From: Sphingobacterium deserti | GTDB taxonomy: Bacteria > Bacteroidota > Bacteroidia > Sphingobacteriales > Sphingobacteriaceae | Length of the DNA: 64,000 nt | Assembly (NCBI RefSeq): GCF_000757725.1 | Contig: NZ_JJMU01000002.1 | Location: 62,001 to 126,000, forward strand | Reading direction: 5' to 3' | Part shown: positions 1 to 9,238 of the stretch, piece after piece | Numbering within the stretch: the first letter of the stretch is position 1 | Layout of the letters: each line of letters starts with the position of its first letter | Program-made: the position numbers and the translations under genes | Notes under the pieces: model-generated | Told to the model about the DNA's origin: nothing | The model's database searches: none | The model's input: the letters and a program-made list of their open reading frames with translations, nothing else

Positions 1-1778
1 CCTATTTAGAAGCAAATTTTTGGGATAACAAGTTGACGTTCCGTTCGCAGCTTAGCCAACGCTATCAATCCACGCATAACATCCAATACAATCCCGTTTA
101 TTATATAGACAACAACCAGCGTGTAGATCGTTCATACTTACGCTCAGCGCAGGCCCGTAATTCCAACTACATTGTAGATAACCTCTTGACCTACCGTGAT
201 GAAGCTGGCAAACACCACTGGTCAGTTTTGCTGGGACAGTCTGTTCGTGAAGAGCGTTGGCGCGACACTTGGGTGTCGGCGAATGACGTTCCAGCAGCAG
301 AAGAGTTTTGGTATGTCGGACAAGGCGCGCAAGGCATCGGTTCAGCCACAGGCTACGGTGAAGGTGGATCACGAAATTCAGGTATATCCGCTTTTACCCG
401 TGCCACCTACGATTATGACAATAAGTATTTATTAACTGCGACATTCCGTGCAGATGGAAGTTCGAAATACCAAACGAAATGGGGCTACTTTCCATCTGTA
501 GGCTTAGGCTGGGTATTGAGTCGCGAGAAATTTATGGAGACTCAATCCCTGTTTGATCTGTTAAAGATCCGCGGTAGCTGGGGACTTCTTGGTAACGACG
601 GTATCCAGCCTAATGCAGGCTACGCAGTGGTCAACTCGGGCAACAATTTCTCAGGGATCTTTGGCAGCATAGGCTCTACCTACGGCAGCCGTGTGCCCGG
701 ATACCGCGTAGGAAGGTTCTTCACCCAAGTTCGCTGGGAGGTGGTCGAAGAATGGGATGCTGGGATTGACTTTGCTCTATTCAACAATCGTTTGAGTGGT
801 ACCATTGATTATTACCATCGCGAGACGAAGGATCTAGCTTTTAGCCGCCCGATTCCGTTTATGTGGGATCGCGTGTATGGAAACTGGGGAAGTGTTGCCA
901 ATAGTGGCTGGGAGTTTGGTTTGAACTGGGCAGATAAGCACGGCGATTGGGGATACCGCATCGGCGCAAATGCGACGACGCTAAAAAATCAGGTAACAGA
1001 CTTAGGCGGCTTGTCCAACATTATGAATGGCTTCCCAGAATGGGCTGCTGAATTCCCTTCGCGCATTGAAGTCGGCCAACCAATCAACTATTTCTATGGC
1101 TATGAGGTGCAGTCCGTTTATCAAAATCAAGCAGAGATTGATGCAGATCCTATTGCTAGTCGCTATAACCAACAGAATCCTGGAACCCCTATCCTACCGG
1201 GGTATTTACGCTACAAAGATCAAGATGGCGATGGGGAACTAGGTGAGAATGACCGCATAAATCTAGGAAACTATTTACCAACCTTGACCTATGGTATTAA
1301 CCTTGGTATTGATTACAAAGGGTTTGATCTGAACGTTGTGCTCCAAGGTGTAACGGGCAATAAAATTCATAATCTGAATAGGGCCATGCGCCGAAAGTAC
1401 CCACAGATGAATGCTGATCAAGCTTTTATGGAAGGTTTATGGACTGGAGAGGGCAGCAGCAATACGTATCCATCGGCAGAAGGGAGCGTTGCGTCATGGA
1501 ATCTACAGGCGAGTTCCTTTTTTGTGGAAAGCGGCGCTTATCTGCGCATTCAAAATGTGCAGTTAGGATACAGCTTTAACCTTACGCCATCTATACCCTT
1601 CCGCATTTTTGCAACAGCTGATCGTCCATTGATCTTTACCCAATACAATGGATTTTCACCGGAGATATCGGGAACAATTGCGGGCGCAAATGGAATGCAA
1701 ACACCAAACATGGGTTTCGATTCCAATGTCTATCCCGTAGCTGCCACCTACAGTTTAGGATTAAGAGCTAGTTTTTAA
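1..1778 (+). CDS. SusC/RagA-family TonB-linked outer membrane transporter (C-terminal part; 5' end outside window)
   Basis: The reading frame is open from the first base (codons in phase with base 3) to the stop at 1778, so about 590 residues of the C-terminal beta-barrel are present and the signal peptide, carboxypeptidase-like domain and plug lie upstream of the window. The sequence is rich in alternating aromatic/polar strands and ends in an aromatic residue (SLGLRASF), typical of barrel proteins folded by BAM. SusC proteins import oligosaccharides across the outer membrane with TonB energy, capped by a SusD lipoprotein; a SusD gene starts 27 bases downstream and a glycosidase follows. Substrate cannot be read from this part alone; the GH16 domain of the neighbour points to beta-glucan. 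Confidence 0.95.
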   Translation, partial: YLEANFWDNKLTFRSQLSQRYQSTHNIQYNPVYYIDNNQRVDRSYLRSAQARNSNYIVDNLLTYRDEAGKHHWSVLLGQSVREERWRDTWVSANDVPAAEEFWYVGQGAQGIGSATGYGEGGSRNSGISAFTRATYDYDNKYLLTATFRADGSSKYQTKWGYFPSVGLGWVLSREKFMETQSLFDLLKIRGSWGLLGNDGIQPNAGYAVVNSGNNFSGIFGSIGSTYGSRVPGYRVGRFFTQVRWEVVEEWDAGIDFALFNNRLSGTIDYYHRETKDLAFSRPIPFMWDRVYGNWGSVANSGWEFGLNWADKHGDWGYRIGANATTLKNQVTDLGGLSNIMNGFPEWAAEFPSRIEVGQPINYFYGYEVQSVYQNQAEIDADPIASRYNQQNPGTPILPGYLRYKDQDGDGELGENDRINLGNYLPTLTYGINLGIDYKGFDLNVVLQGVTGNKIHNLNRAMRRKYPQMNADQAFMEGLWTGEGSSNTYPSAEGSVASWNLQASSFFVESGAYLRIQNVQLGYSFNLTPSIPFRIFATADRPLIFTQYNGFSPEISGTIAGANGMQTPNMGFDSNVYPVAATYSLGLRASF

Positions 1779-1805
1779 TAAGTACAATCTTTTAGCCAAA
1801 TAACG

Positions 1806-3356
1806 ATGAAAAAATATAATCATATTCTACTAACAGGATTCTTCAGCGGCATACTCTTCTTGAGCAGTTGCGAAAAATTTCTGGATAAACCCTTAGAAAA
1901 TCAACAGCGTTCCGAAGAAATCGATTACGGTAATCTCGCGATGATGTATGCGCCTGTATCTGGCGTATATCGATCCGCATCGGATGATAACTTAGTGCAC
2001 TGGATAGACCTCTCCATTCGCTGCATGCGCGATGACGACTACCAACAGGCTGCGCCAAACCCAAATGACAACCCCGAATTGATGGCAATAAAAAATTTCC
2101 AGCGGGATGTGACCATACAATCATACTGGGGACTTAATCAATCGTGGATAAGCTATTACAGCTTGGCCATTGCCGCAAACAATGCCTTGATGGAGCTTGA
2201 ACTTTTTGCCGCTAATATCCCTGCAGCCAATGCGGCAGACGCAGCCCTCAATCGCCAATACCAGGCAGAGGTGCGTTTTCTGCGCGCTTATGCCCACTTG
2301 ATGGCATCTCGCCTTTTCGGCGATGTTCCCATTCTTTCTGATAGTGGCGATATCGCTCGGCTTACAACCATCGGTAAGAGCACTGTAGCCGAGGTGCGCC
2401 AGTTTATTATTGCTGAGATGGATATTTGCATTCAAGACTTGGAAGATGCGCGTCCTAATCAATCTAAACACATAGGTGCAGTAACCAAATATTCGGCGCT
2501 GCTTCTGAAGGCAAAAGCAGCAGCAGATCTTGCAGGCAACGACAATGGTAGCACCTATTGGGATCAGGTTTTAGATGCTACAAACCAAATTATTGCAAGC
2601 AATAAATTCTCACTCTATTCGGACTACTACCAGCTTTTCAAACTTCCGGGAAAGCTAAGCGATGAATCACTTTTCGAGCTGCAATATTCCGACTTTGGCC
2701 TTCCTGTCGGTGATATCGTTCGGCCAGGCGTCGACTGGGGAACGTTCTTCAGGTGGCAGGGCCCGTCAGGCGATCAACGTGGCAGCGCTATCTCTGGCGC
2801 CGGATGGATCCCACCGTCTCAAAACATTATCGATTTCTTAAGCAATCGCAATGACGCCGTTCGTCTCGGAACAACCATATTGGATTGCGGGATTGATGGC
2901 AACCCTTCTACGTTCAAGGAAACACCAAGTGGAGATCGGGTATACGGAAACCCATTTGGAATAAAACACTTCAACGGAAAAACCTATCTTCCAGTCAGCC
3001 AAATGACGGAGGGGCGCCTTGAATATGGAGCGAATAACAATGTGCGCATCTTGCGGTATGCGGATGCTCTATTGTTGAACGCCGAAGCTAAAGTCCGGAA
3101 AGGACAAAATGGTGATGAACCATTTAATATCGTTCGCCAACGGGTAGAGATGGCGCCAATTCAAGGTGTCACACTTGACCAAATTATTGATGAGCGCCGC
3201 GCGGAGTTTGCCTGCGAATGGTGGGGAGAGCGTTTCAATGACCTTGTTCGTACAGGAAAAGCCCAGCAAGTGTACGGGGCTCGTTTTGTGCCCGGCCAAA
3301 GCGAGTATATTCCTATACCACAAACACAGATAGACGCGAACAGTAACTTCAGATAG
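1806..3356 (+). CDS. SusD/RagB-family nutrient-binding outer membrane lipoprotein
   Basis: This is a 516-residue protein with a lipoprotein signal (LFLSSC, lipidated Cys22) followed by the usual SusD N-terminus (EKFLDKPLENQ). The helical TPR-like core shows the family pattern 'AEVRFLRAYAHLMASRLFG' and a C-terminal 'IIDERRAEFACEWWGERFNDLVR' type block. SusD proteins sit on the cell surface over the SusC barrel and bind glycan. The gene lies 27 bases after susC and 22 bases before a glycosidase gene, all on the same strand, so the three are very probably one transcript. It ends in NSNFR rather than the common 'L-x-QNPGY' tail, a small deviation of no clear meaning. Confidence 0.95.
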   Translation: MKKYNHILLTGFFSGILFLSSCEKFLDKPLENQQRSEEIDYGNLAMMYAPVSGVYRSASDDNLVHWIDLSIRCMRDDDYQQAAPNPNDNPELMAIKNFQRDVTIQSYWGLNQSWISYYSLAIAANNALMELELFAANIPAANAADAALNRQYQAEVRFLRAYAHLMASRLFGDVPILSDSGDIARLTTIGKSTVAEVRQFIIAEMDICIQDLEDARPNQSKHIGAVTKYSALLLKAKAAADLAGNDNGSTYWDQVLDATNQIIASNKFSLYSDYYQLFKLPGKLSDESLFELQYSDFGLPVGDIVRPGVDWGTFFRWQGPSGDQRGSAISGAGWIPPSQNIIDFLSNRNDAVRLGTTILDCGIDGNPSTFKETPSGDRVYGNPFGIKHFNGKTYLPVSQMTEGRLEYGANNNVRILRYADALLLNAEAKVRKGQNGDEPFNIVRQRVEMAPIQGVTLDQIIDERRAEFACEWWGERFNDLVRTGKAQQVYGARFVPGQSEYIPIPQTQIDANSNFR

Positions 3357-3378
3357 TGCTTACAGAAACACCTAAACA

Positions 3379-5451
3379 ATGATGAAACAGAAACTGATCT
3401 CCTTGACAATGTTGTGCCTATTGATTTCCTGCGTTCCTGCCTGGGCGCAGCAAAAAAAGCCAATAAAGGTCGAGATCGAAAAGATAAATGCGGGCTATAC
3501 GATAAAACGTGGCGGCAAACCATATTTTATCAAAGGTGCCGGAGGCACGAGCTACATTGATCGCTTAGCCAGGAAAGGCGGAAATTCCATTCGTACATGG
3601 AGCACGGACGGCGCCAAGCAGATACTCGACCAGGCACAGCAACTTGGCTTAACCGTAACGATGGGCATTCGCATGGGGGTTGAACGGCATGGATTTGACT
3701 ACAACAATCCAATCGCGGTACAAGAACAATTGGCTCGGGTGCGAAAAGAAATCATGCAGTTTAAAGACCACCCTGCCCTCCTTGCTTGGGGTATTGGCAA
3801 TGAATTGAACTTACATTACAGCAACCCCAAAGTTTGGGATGCTGTAAATGAAGTAGCCCAAATGATCCATGATGTAGATCCTAACCATTTGGTGACGACG
3901 ATGCTAGCTGGAATCAATCAGAAAGAAATCGATCTAATTAAGGAAAAATGCCCCGCCCTTGATCTTTTGTCGGTGCAAGTTTACGGCGGCCTAGCTGCCG
4001 TGCCCGCACAGATTAAAGCCGTAGGCTGGGAAAAACCATATATGGTAACAGAATGGGGACCTACCGGACATTGGGAAGGACTACAAACACCGTGGAAAGC
4101 TTCCATTGAAGAAAGCAGCAGCGAAAAAGCAGAGGTGTACCAGAGCCGTTATGAAGCGTCTATTGCAAAAGACAGGCAATGTGTTGGTTCTTATGTTTTT
4201 CTATGGGGACAAAAGCAAGAACGCACGCCAATCTGGTATGGTGTGTTTACCGAGGCCGGCGAGGAGAATGAAGTCGTTGATGTGATGGAATATTTATGGA
4301 CTGGCAAATATCCAAAAAATAAAGCACCGCATATTCAAGCGCTGACACTTGATCGTCGACAGGCGAAAGACATGATTTACCTGACGCCAAATAAAACATA
4401 TCCGCTGCATGCCGTAGTTAACGATCCTGATAACGATAAATTGACAACGCGTTGGGAGCTGTTGCCCGAAAGTACAGACCTGAAAGAGGGAGGAGATCGC
4501 GAAGCGAGACCGAAGACGATTGATGGGCTAGTTAAGCAGCGCGACGTCGATAAGGCGACGCTCACCGCGCCGGAAAAGGAAGGCGCGTATCGCATCTTCG
4601 TCTATATCACGGATGGAAAAAACAAAGTTGCTACAGCCAATATTCCTTTTTATGTGGGTGAGCCTGCACAGCATGGCCAGGCTGAACCCGGTGCTATTCA
4701 TAGCTTGTATACCTTTTCTTCAATAGCGTCATGGGCTGACGAATTTGACCAAAATGGGATGCCTGATACAAGTAAATGGTCTTACGATGTAGGCTCTCCA
4801 TACAATGGATGGGGAAACAATGAGCTGCAATATTACACCGAAGCAAATAACGAAAATGTACAAGTGAGCAATGGTGTGTTAAAAATTACGGCGCAGAAAA
4901 GTACCAGCTTGGACATGCCATATACATCGACCCGTTTGTTGAGTAAAGGAAAAGGCGACTTTCTGTATGGTCGCTTCGAGACAAGAGCGAAGGTTCCCCA
5001 CGGTCGCGGAACTTGGCCTGCGGTGTGGATGTTGCCATCGGAATGGAAATACGGTGGCTGGCCAAATTCTGGTGAGATTGATATTTTGGAACACGTAGGC
5101 TATGACCAAGACGTGGTTCATATTTCAACACACAGCAAAGCATACCACCATTCCATCAATACGCAAAAGACGGCGAAGACAAAATTGTCTGCAACCGTAG
5201 ACGACTTTCATTTGTACCGCATAGATTGGACACCCGACTATATCAAAGGATTTGTGGACGATGTTGAAATTTTCCATTTCGCTAACGAGAAAACAGGGTT
5301 TGAGGCTTGGCCATTTGATCAGAAATTCCATTGGCTGATCAACCTCGCCATCGGTGGCAATTGGGGCGGAGCCGAAGGGATAGATGAAACTATATTTCCG
5401 GCCGTATTCGAAGTAGATTACGTGCGGGTTTACCCCTTATTGGATCAGTAG
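3379..5451 (+). CDS. Secreted two-domain glycoside hydrolase: clan GH-A-like barrel + C-terminal GH16 (beta-glucanase/laminarinase-like)
   Basis: This is a 690-residue protein with an export signal. The region LLISC (Cys18) could act as a lipobox, but AWA-QQ just after it also fits signal peptidase I. Residues ~30-310 resemble a GH2/GH5-type TIM barrel with the two expected glutamates: E142 in 'GIGNELN' (acid/base) and E225 in 'VTEWGP' (nucleophile). Residues ~330-440 look like an Ig-like linker domain. Residues ~450-690 are GH16, with the E-x-D-x-x-E signature E566-I-D568-I-L-E571 in 'GEIDILEHVG'. GH16 enzymes cleave beta-1,3 or beta-1,3/1,4-glucans. A second glycosidase fold in the same chain could attack another linkage or the released oligosaccharides. 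The gene closes the susCD operon; substrate is inferred, not proven. Confidence 0.9.
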   Translation: MMKQKLISLTMLCLLISCVPAWAQQKKPIKVEIEKINAGYTIKRGGKPYFIKGAGGTSYIDRLARKGGNSIRTWSTDGAKQILDQAQQLGLTVTMGIRMGVERHGFDYNNPIAVQEQLARVRKEIMQFKDHPALLAWGIGNELNLHYSNPKVWDAVNEVAQMIHDVDPNHLVTTMLAGINQKEIDLIKEKCPALDLLSVQVYGGLAAVPAQIKAVGWEKPYMVTEWGPTGHWEGLQTPWKASIEESSSEKAEVYQSRYEASIAKDRQCVGSYVFLWGQKQERTPIWYGVFTEAGEENEVVDVMEYLWTGKYPKNKAPHIQALTLDRRQAKDMIYLTPNKTYPLHAVVNDPDNDKLTTRWELLPESTDLKEGGDREARPKTIDGLVKQRDVDKATLTAPEKEGAYRIFVYITDGKNKVATANIPFYVGEPAQHGQAEPGAIHSLYTFSSIASWADEFDQNGMPDTSKWSYDVGSPYNGWGNNELQYYTEANNENVQVSNGVLKITAQKSTSLDMPYTSTRLLSKGKGDFLYGRFETRAKVPHGRGTWPAVWMLPSEWKYGGWPNSGEIDILEHVGYDQDVVHISTHSKAYHHSINTQKTAKTKLSATVDDFHLYRIDWTPDYIKGFVDDVEIFHFANEKTGFEAWPFDQKFHWLINLAIGGNWGGAEGIDETIFPAVFEVDYVRVYPLLDQ

Positions 5452-5502
5452 CAACAGGCATAATTAGCTAGAAACAGCCCCAATTTTTTAGGACAACACT
5501 CC

Positions 5503-5598
5503 GTGAAGTATTACCTTACCGTGGAATTTTTATTTCGGCAGGAATATACCCAAGCCAAGTATCCATTTATATTGGACAACGATGTGGACGAAATTTAA
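5503..5598 (+). CDS. Possible 31-residue ORF or decayed gene fragment in the gap after the glycosidase
   Basis: A GTG-started frame of 31 codons (begins VKYYLTVEFLFRQ, ends DNDVDEI) lies in an otherwise gene-free 427-base gap. It has coding-like amino-acid composition and stops just before a strong hairpin. No ribosome binding site is evident and I do not recognise the peptide. It could be a small gene, a relic of a larger one, or chance. Confidence 0.2.
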   Translation: MKYYLTVEFLFRQEYTQAKYPFILDNDVDEI

Positions 5599-5609
5599 TG
5601 CTATAAAGA

Positions 5610-5639
5610 AACGGCTCTGTCATAAAGACCAGAGCCGTT
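5610..5639. terminator. Perfect 10-bp hairpin between convergent genes
   Basis: AACGGCTCTG (5610-5619) and CAGAGCCGTT (5630-5639) form a perfect stem with a 10-base loop. A second short stem, GGCCT...AGGCC, follows at about 5641-5657. The position between the plus-strand glycosidase and the minus-strand gene at 5879 fits a shared transcription stop. There is no good T-run on the plus strand; on the minus strand the hairpin is followed by TTCTTTAT. The rest of the gap 5640-5878 shows nothing I can name. Confidence 0.45.
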
Positions 5640-5878
5640 CGGCCTGTCCCCGAGGCCAATCAACCAAAATACGTATCTTATAGCGTAGTCGATAAAAATG
5701 AAATCGACTTTAAAAGCACATCCCATCTAATTCATTGTCGTGAGTAGCAGCTTACATTGACCCACGAGCTTAGACAAAAATATAAAAGTGTTTTAATTTT
5801 CAAATGAAAATGAATGTAGGATTCAAAACATGTAGATGGATAGCCACATCAACCATCCACATGCGATATTACCTGATG

Positions 5879-8314
5879 TTACTGTATGGCGTCAAACGTT
5901 CTGTGTTGCAGATCCTTCAATTCCTTTTGTTCGCTTTCAAGAAGATGTTTCAAAGAATCGAACGTTTTGGACTCCATGACCACACCATTCTTTATCGCCT
6001 CCGCCAAAATTTTTTGATCTTGTTGAACGGTCAATCGGATACCCTCAAACGCTTTACCCTGTTCATTGTAATGCAAATAGGTCAACGCCTTTTCTGGATT
6101 GTCAGGAAATAATTCACTTCTATCTATTTCAAAAATAGCATTAACATCATCTTGTTGAACATTTTCGTACAACTGATTAAACACCTGTTGCAAATCACTA
6201 AATTTCTGCACGTTGAATACATAAAACAGTTCCCGTAGCAGGGCATTATTTAGGCCTTCGGTCTCATCGAGAGCATGCTGCTCTTCGTCATTATCCAAAG
6301 CAGTTATGGCCGTTTTCAACCTCCCTCCTTCTACATAGTAGCGTGTCAGCGAATTTGCCCGACCTTCCACAACCGCTGCCGAAGGCGCGCTGCTTGTCAA
6401 AAGTTTCCCGTCATATATCAGATCAGCCACAATCTTTCCGCTCTTTACATAAGCTTTGATTTGCAGCGGCACTACTAGCTCTGTCAAAAGCAGCTCGTTC
6501 TCGCTAAGTTTAACGGTAAGTTTGTTGAAATAATGCATCGCAAAAAGATTGAGGTCAAAGGCGCGCAACTTTCCTTCAGCATAATAGCTGCAAAGCAAGC
6601 GCTCGCGACCGATCATTCTGTAAACAGGGCCGTCCACAACTTGTTGGTCTTTGTAAGTTGTCTTTTGGTTGTAGGTATAGTGCCGGAAATTATCCATCTG
6701 TTCGAGCAAGTCAAGCGAATATTTACTCCGCAAAGCTCCTTTTTCTAAATAGCTGATTAATGCTATATTATCGACCAAAGTATCTAATTTAAAATAACCT
6801 TCATAAGGATTTCCGTCCCGATAAAACCCCACATACGTTTCCTGTGGTTTTTCTTCTATCGTGAAGTCACTATAAACTACCTTCGCAAGTTTTTCTTGTT
6901 CAAAATATTCCCTTTTGATTGTTTCGCCCATTGCGTCTCCATCGTACGTTATCCGCTCCACTAAATCTCCATCTGTATAGGTCAGTTGTTGATTACCTTC
7001 TAGCACGCCACCCGATATCACCTTACCATTTTTATATATACTTTCCAATAGCAATTTACCCTGTCGATAGGTTGTTGCCAGACCATCGCGTACGCCAGCT
7101 TTCATTTCATATTTTTCCGCCGGTTCTTCGCCAAGGTAGTCTGCATAGTCAATTTGCAAGCCCTCCTGTTTGCCGTTACGGTATTGCAACAATTGATAGG
7201 TATCCTCCGTCATGTAGAAAAACCCGTCAAAGGGTTGTCCATCTTTATACGCACCCTTTGCAAAGATGGTATCCGTTGCAAGATCCCTCGTAGTAACATC
7301 GCCAATGATTTCCCCATCCCGCATCCAATATTCGGTCACCTTGGTTCCTAAATCCTTTACGAAAAAGCCGTCAAAAGGTTCGTTATCTCGATAGGTTTGC
7401 GTACTCTTTTGTTTTCCATTCTCGTAATGAGTGATTTCTTCCAACTTTCCATTGATGAAGCGGGATTTGCTGAGGAGCGCACCATCCGAAGAATAGCTCT
7501 TCACTAACCTTTCTGAAGATTCCGCATCCTCGCGCTCATCCTCCGTACGTACGCCTACAGCGAAACCATTTCGCGTATAATATAAAAAGCCCGTGCCGGA
7601 CTCGTCAAAGTTGAAATTGCTGCGCACGCGCCCCTCCTTATCCCAATGGGTTGTATGCTGCAACGCATGGTACCGATTAAATTGCTTTTCTGAGGCCCTC
7701 TTCCCATTTGACCAATAAATTGTTTCGGTATACGCGATTTCATCTGATTTCCCATCCTGCGCGAACAACTCGTCAGGCGGTGGTGCTGTCGTTGTTTCTA
7801 CTGGAGTGTCCGGAACAGCTGAAGCATTATCGTAATATGGATCCGGTACTTCCCGACTGAAATTACCTTGATAGATATTACCTTCTGAAATCTCGCCTAC
7901 AGCAAGCTCACCTCCATTTAAATAGACACGCACTTTTTGAATACGTCCATTTGCACCGTAACATATCGTTTTCCAAAGGCTACCGTCTTGGTGGTAATAA
8001 TGAAGTTCGGTAACGCCACTCCGGTTGATCGATTGCTTCGTGGATTGATCAAGCCCAGCCGCATCATACCAGTACGCATCACCCACATAGCTGCTTTCAT
8101 CTGAAGCTAGCACATACCCCTGCATCTGCAGCGTCCCATCTTTATAAAAGTCTTGAATAAACAACAATTCGCCTACTTTTTTTAGCGGCAATAATCGATA
8201 ATAAAAGTGCTGCCCTGCAGTAGCTTCTTTCCACTCCGCGTCGAAAAAAAGCGTATCCTGCGCCAGAAGTAACGTAGGTATTTGCATAAAAAGAATAGAT
8301 ATGAAGTTTTTCAT
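5879..8314 (-). CDS. Exported YwqK/MORN-like repeat protein, function unknown
   Basis: An 811-residue protein. The ATG at 8314 is preferred over an upstream TTG at 8329 because it gives a clean signal peptide (MKNFISILFMQIPTLLLAQ). Most of the chain consists of short beta-hairpin repeats of the type 'Y-x-x-G-x-x-x-x-x-x-x-Y' (for example YWSNGKRASEKQF, HYENGKQKSTQTY, QYRNGKQEG), as in MORN and YwqK-type 'antitoxin' repeat proteins. A larger module, D-x-x-P-(F/Y)-(D/E)-G-(F/Y)-F, recurs three times near residues 310, 356 and 499. The last ~180 residues lose the repeat and become helical and charged. It stands alone, convergent to the glycosidase and divergent from the acetyltransferase gene. 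The YwqK name describes the repeat only; I see no toxin partner. Confidence 0.75.
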   Translation of the reverse strand: MKNFISILFMQIPTLLLAQDTLFFDAEWKEATAGQHFYYRLLPLKKVGELLFIQDFYKDGTLQMQGYVLASDESSYVGDAYWYDAAGLDQSTKQSINRSGVTELHYYHQDGSLWKTICYGANGRIQKVRVYLNGGELAVGEISEGNIYQGNFSREVPDPYYDNASAVPDTPVETTTAPPPDELFAQDGKSDEIAYTETIYWSNGKRASEKQFNRYHALQHTTHWDKEGRVRSNFNFDESGTGFLYYTRNGFAVGVRTEDEREDAESSERLVKSYSSDGALLSKSRFINGKLEEITHYENGKQKSTQTYRDNEPFDGFFVKDLGTKVTEYWMRDGEIIGDVTTRDLATDTIFAKGAYKDGQPFDGFFYMTEDTYQLLQYRNGKQEGLQIDYADYLGEEPAEKYEMKAGVRDGLATTYRQGKLLLESIYKNGKVISGGVLEGNQQLTYTDGDLVERITYDGDAMGETIKREYFEQEKLAKVVYSDFTIEEKPQETYVGFYRDGNPYEGYFKLDTLVDNIALISYLEKGALRSKYSLDLLEQMDNFRHYTYNQKTTYKDQQVVDGPVYRMIGRERLLCSYYAEGKLRAFDLNLFAMHYFNKLTVKLSENELLLTELVVPLQIKAYVKSGKIVADLIYDGKLLTSSAPSAAVVEGRANSLTRYYVEGGRLKTAITALDNDEEQHALDETEGLNNALLRELFYVFNVQKFSDLQQVFNQLYENVQQDDVNAIFEIDRSELFPDNPEKALTYLHYNEQGKAFEGIRLTVQQDQKILAEAIKNGVVMESKTFDSLKHLLESEQKELKDLQHRTFDAIQ

Positions 8315-8437
8315 CTTGAAAGTGTTCAATTATTACAAGCAAAAGATACGCAAAATCGCAAACTTTCCCGATTTACAAATTTCTAAAAAGACGCCAAAAT
8401 TTGTAACTTTAACAAAAAAGTTAAGCAAAAGAATCGA

Positions 8438-8944
8438 ATGAGGCATTTTGAAACCGAGCGATTGATCTTAAAACCGGCCTCGCCCGAGGACGCCGTATTT
8501 TTTTTACAGTTGTATAATACACCTAAGTTTATCCAATTTATAGGCGATAGAAATTTACGAACAATAGAAGATGCAGAGCAGTATATCCGAAATCGGTTTC
8601 GTCCGCAAATTGATAGACTAGGTTTTGGAAATTATGTCGTTGTTCTGCGTGAAAACCAACAAAAGATCGGAGCAGTGGGTATATTCGAGCGGGAAGGTCT
8701 GGATGTCATGGATATCGGCTTCTCATTTCTGGAAGCATATGAGGGCAAAGGCTACGGCTACGAGTCTGCCTTCTATTTGAAGGAAATAATTCAACGACAA
8801 TATGGAGTTCAGCGCATCTCTGCCATCACTTCTAAAGATAATTACCCTTCTCAAAAACTCATTGAAAAATTAGGTTTAACATTTCGGAAGTTCGTCACCC
8901 TACCTGATGAAACCGAAGAACTGCGCTACTACGAGAGCGACTAA
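8438..8944 (+). CDS. GNAT-family N-acetyltransferase (RimJ/RimL-like)
   Basis: This is a 168-residue single-domain protein. The N-terminus 'FETERLILKPASPEDA' is the standard opening of RimJ/RimL-type GNATs, and the acetyl-CoA loop region falls at 'EGKGYGYESAFYL' (about residues 102-114; R/Q-x-x-G-x-G/A-like). The C-terminal 'NYPSQKLIEKLGLTF' is the family motif before the last strand. Substrate (protein N-terminus, antibiotic or small amine) cannot be told. It is transcribed divergently from the repeat protein; a weak -7-like TAACTTTA lies at 8404-8411, 26 bases before the ATG. No partner gene adjoins it. Confidence 0.88.
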   Translation: MRHFETERLILKPASPEDAVFFLQLYNTPKFIQFIGDRNLRTIEDAEQYIRNRFRPQIDRLGFGNYVVVLRENQQKIGAVGIFEREGLDVMDIGFSFLEAYEGKGYGYESAFYLKEIIQRQYGVQRISAITSKDNYPSQKLIEKLGLTFRKFVTLPDETEELRYYESD

Positions 8945-9179
8945 AGGACACCCCCCCTAAACTTCTGAAACAGAGGATGACCAGCTGTGTATCAACAGTA
9001 AATCAATTAAAATTTTCGTATAGCTAGCAATGCCGCTATGTAACGCTGCATTCGTTTTCAATCGCGCAGTATCGTTGATGATCCACAATTATTTAGAATA
9101 ATGCATAAACCCCGGAAGCACATTTTCGAACATAAACCTTGAATTATCATCCTAAAGCAATCTTCAAAAAAGCCAAAAA

Positions 9180-9217
9180 TTAAACACTTGTTTAAATTAA
9201 ACGATTGTTTAATTTTG
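9180..9217 (+). promoter_or_regulatory. Promoter of the efflux operon with two tandem TetR-type operators
   Basis: Two copies of the perfect inverted repeat TTAAAC-N4-GTTTAA lie at 9180-9195 and 9197-9212, 17 bases apart centre to centre. A Bacteroidota -7 element TAATTTTG (consensus TAnnTTTG) is at 9210-9217 and a -33 TTG at 9188-9190, giving a 19-base spacer. The operators therefore cover the whole promoter. The expected transcript start (~9223) lies just before the regulator's ATG at 9239, which argues for autoregulation. The rest of the gap 8945-9179 holds nothing I recognise. Confidence 0.8.
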
Positions 9218-9238
9218 CATCAGTATTTCAATAACGTT

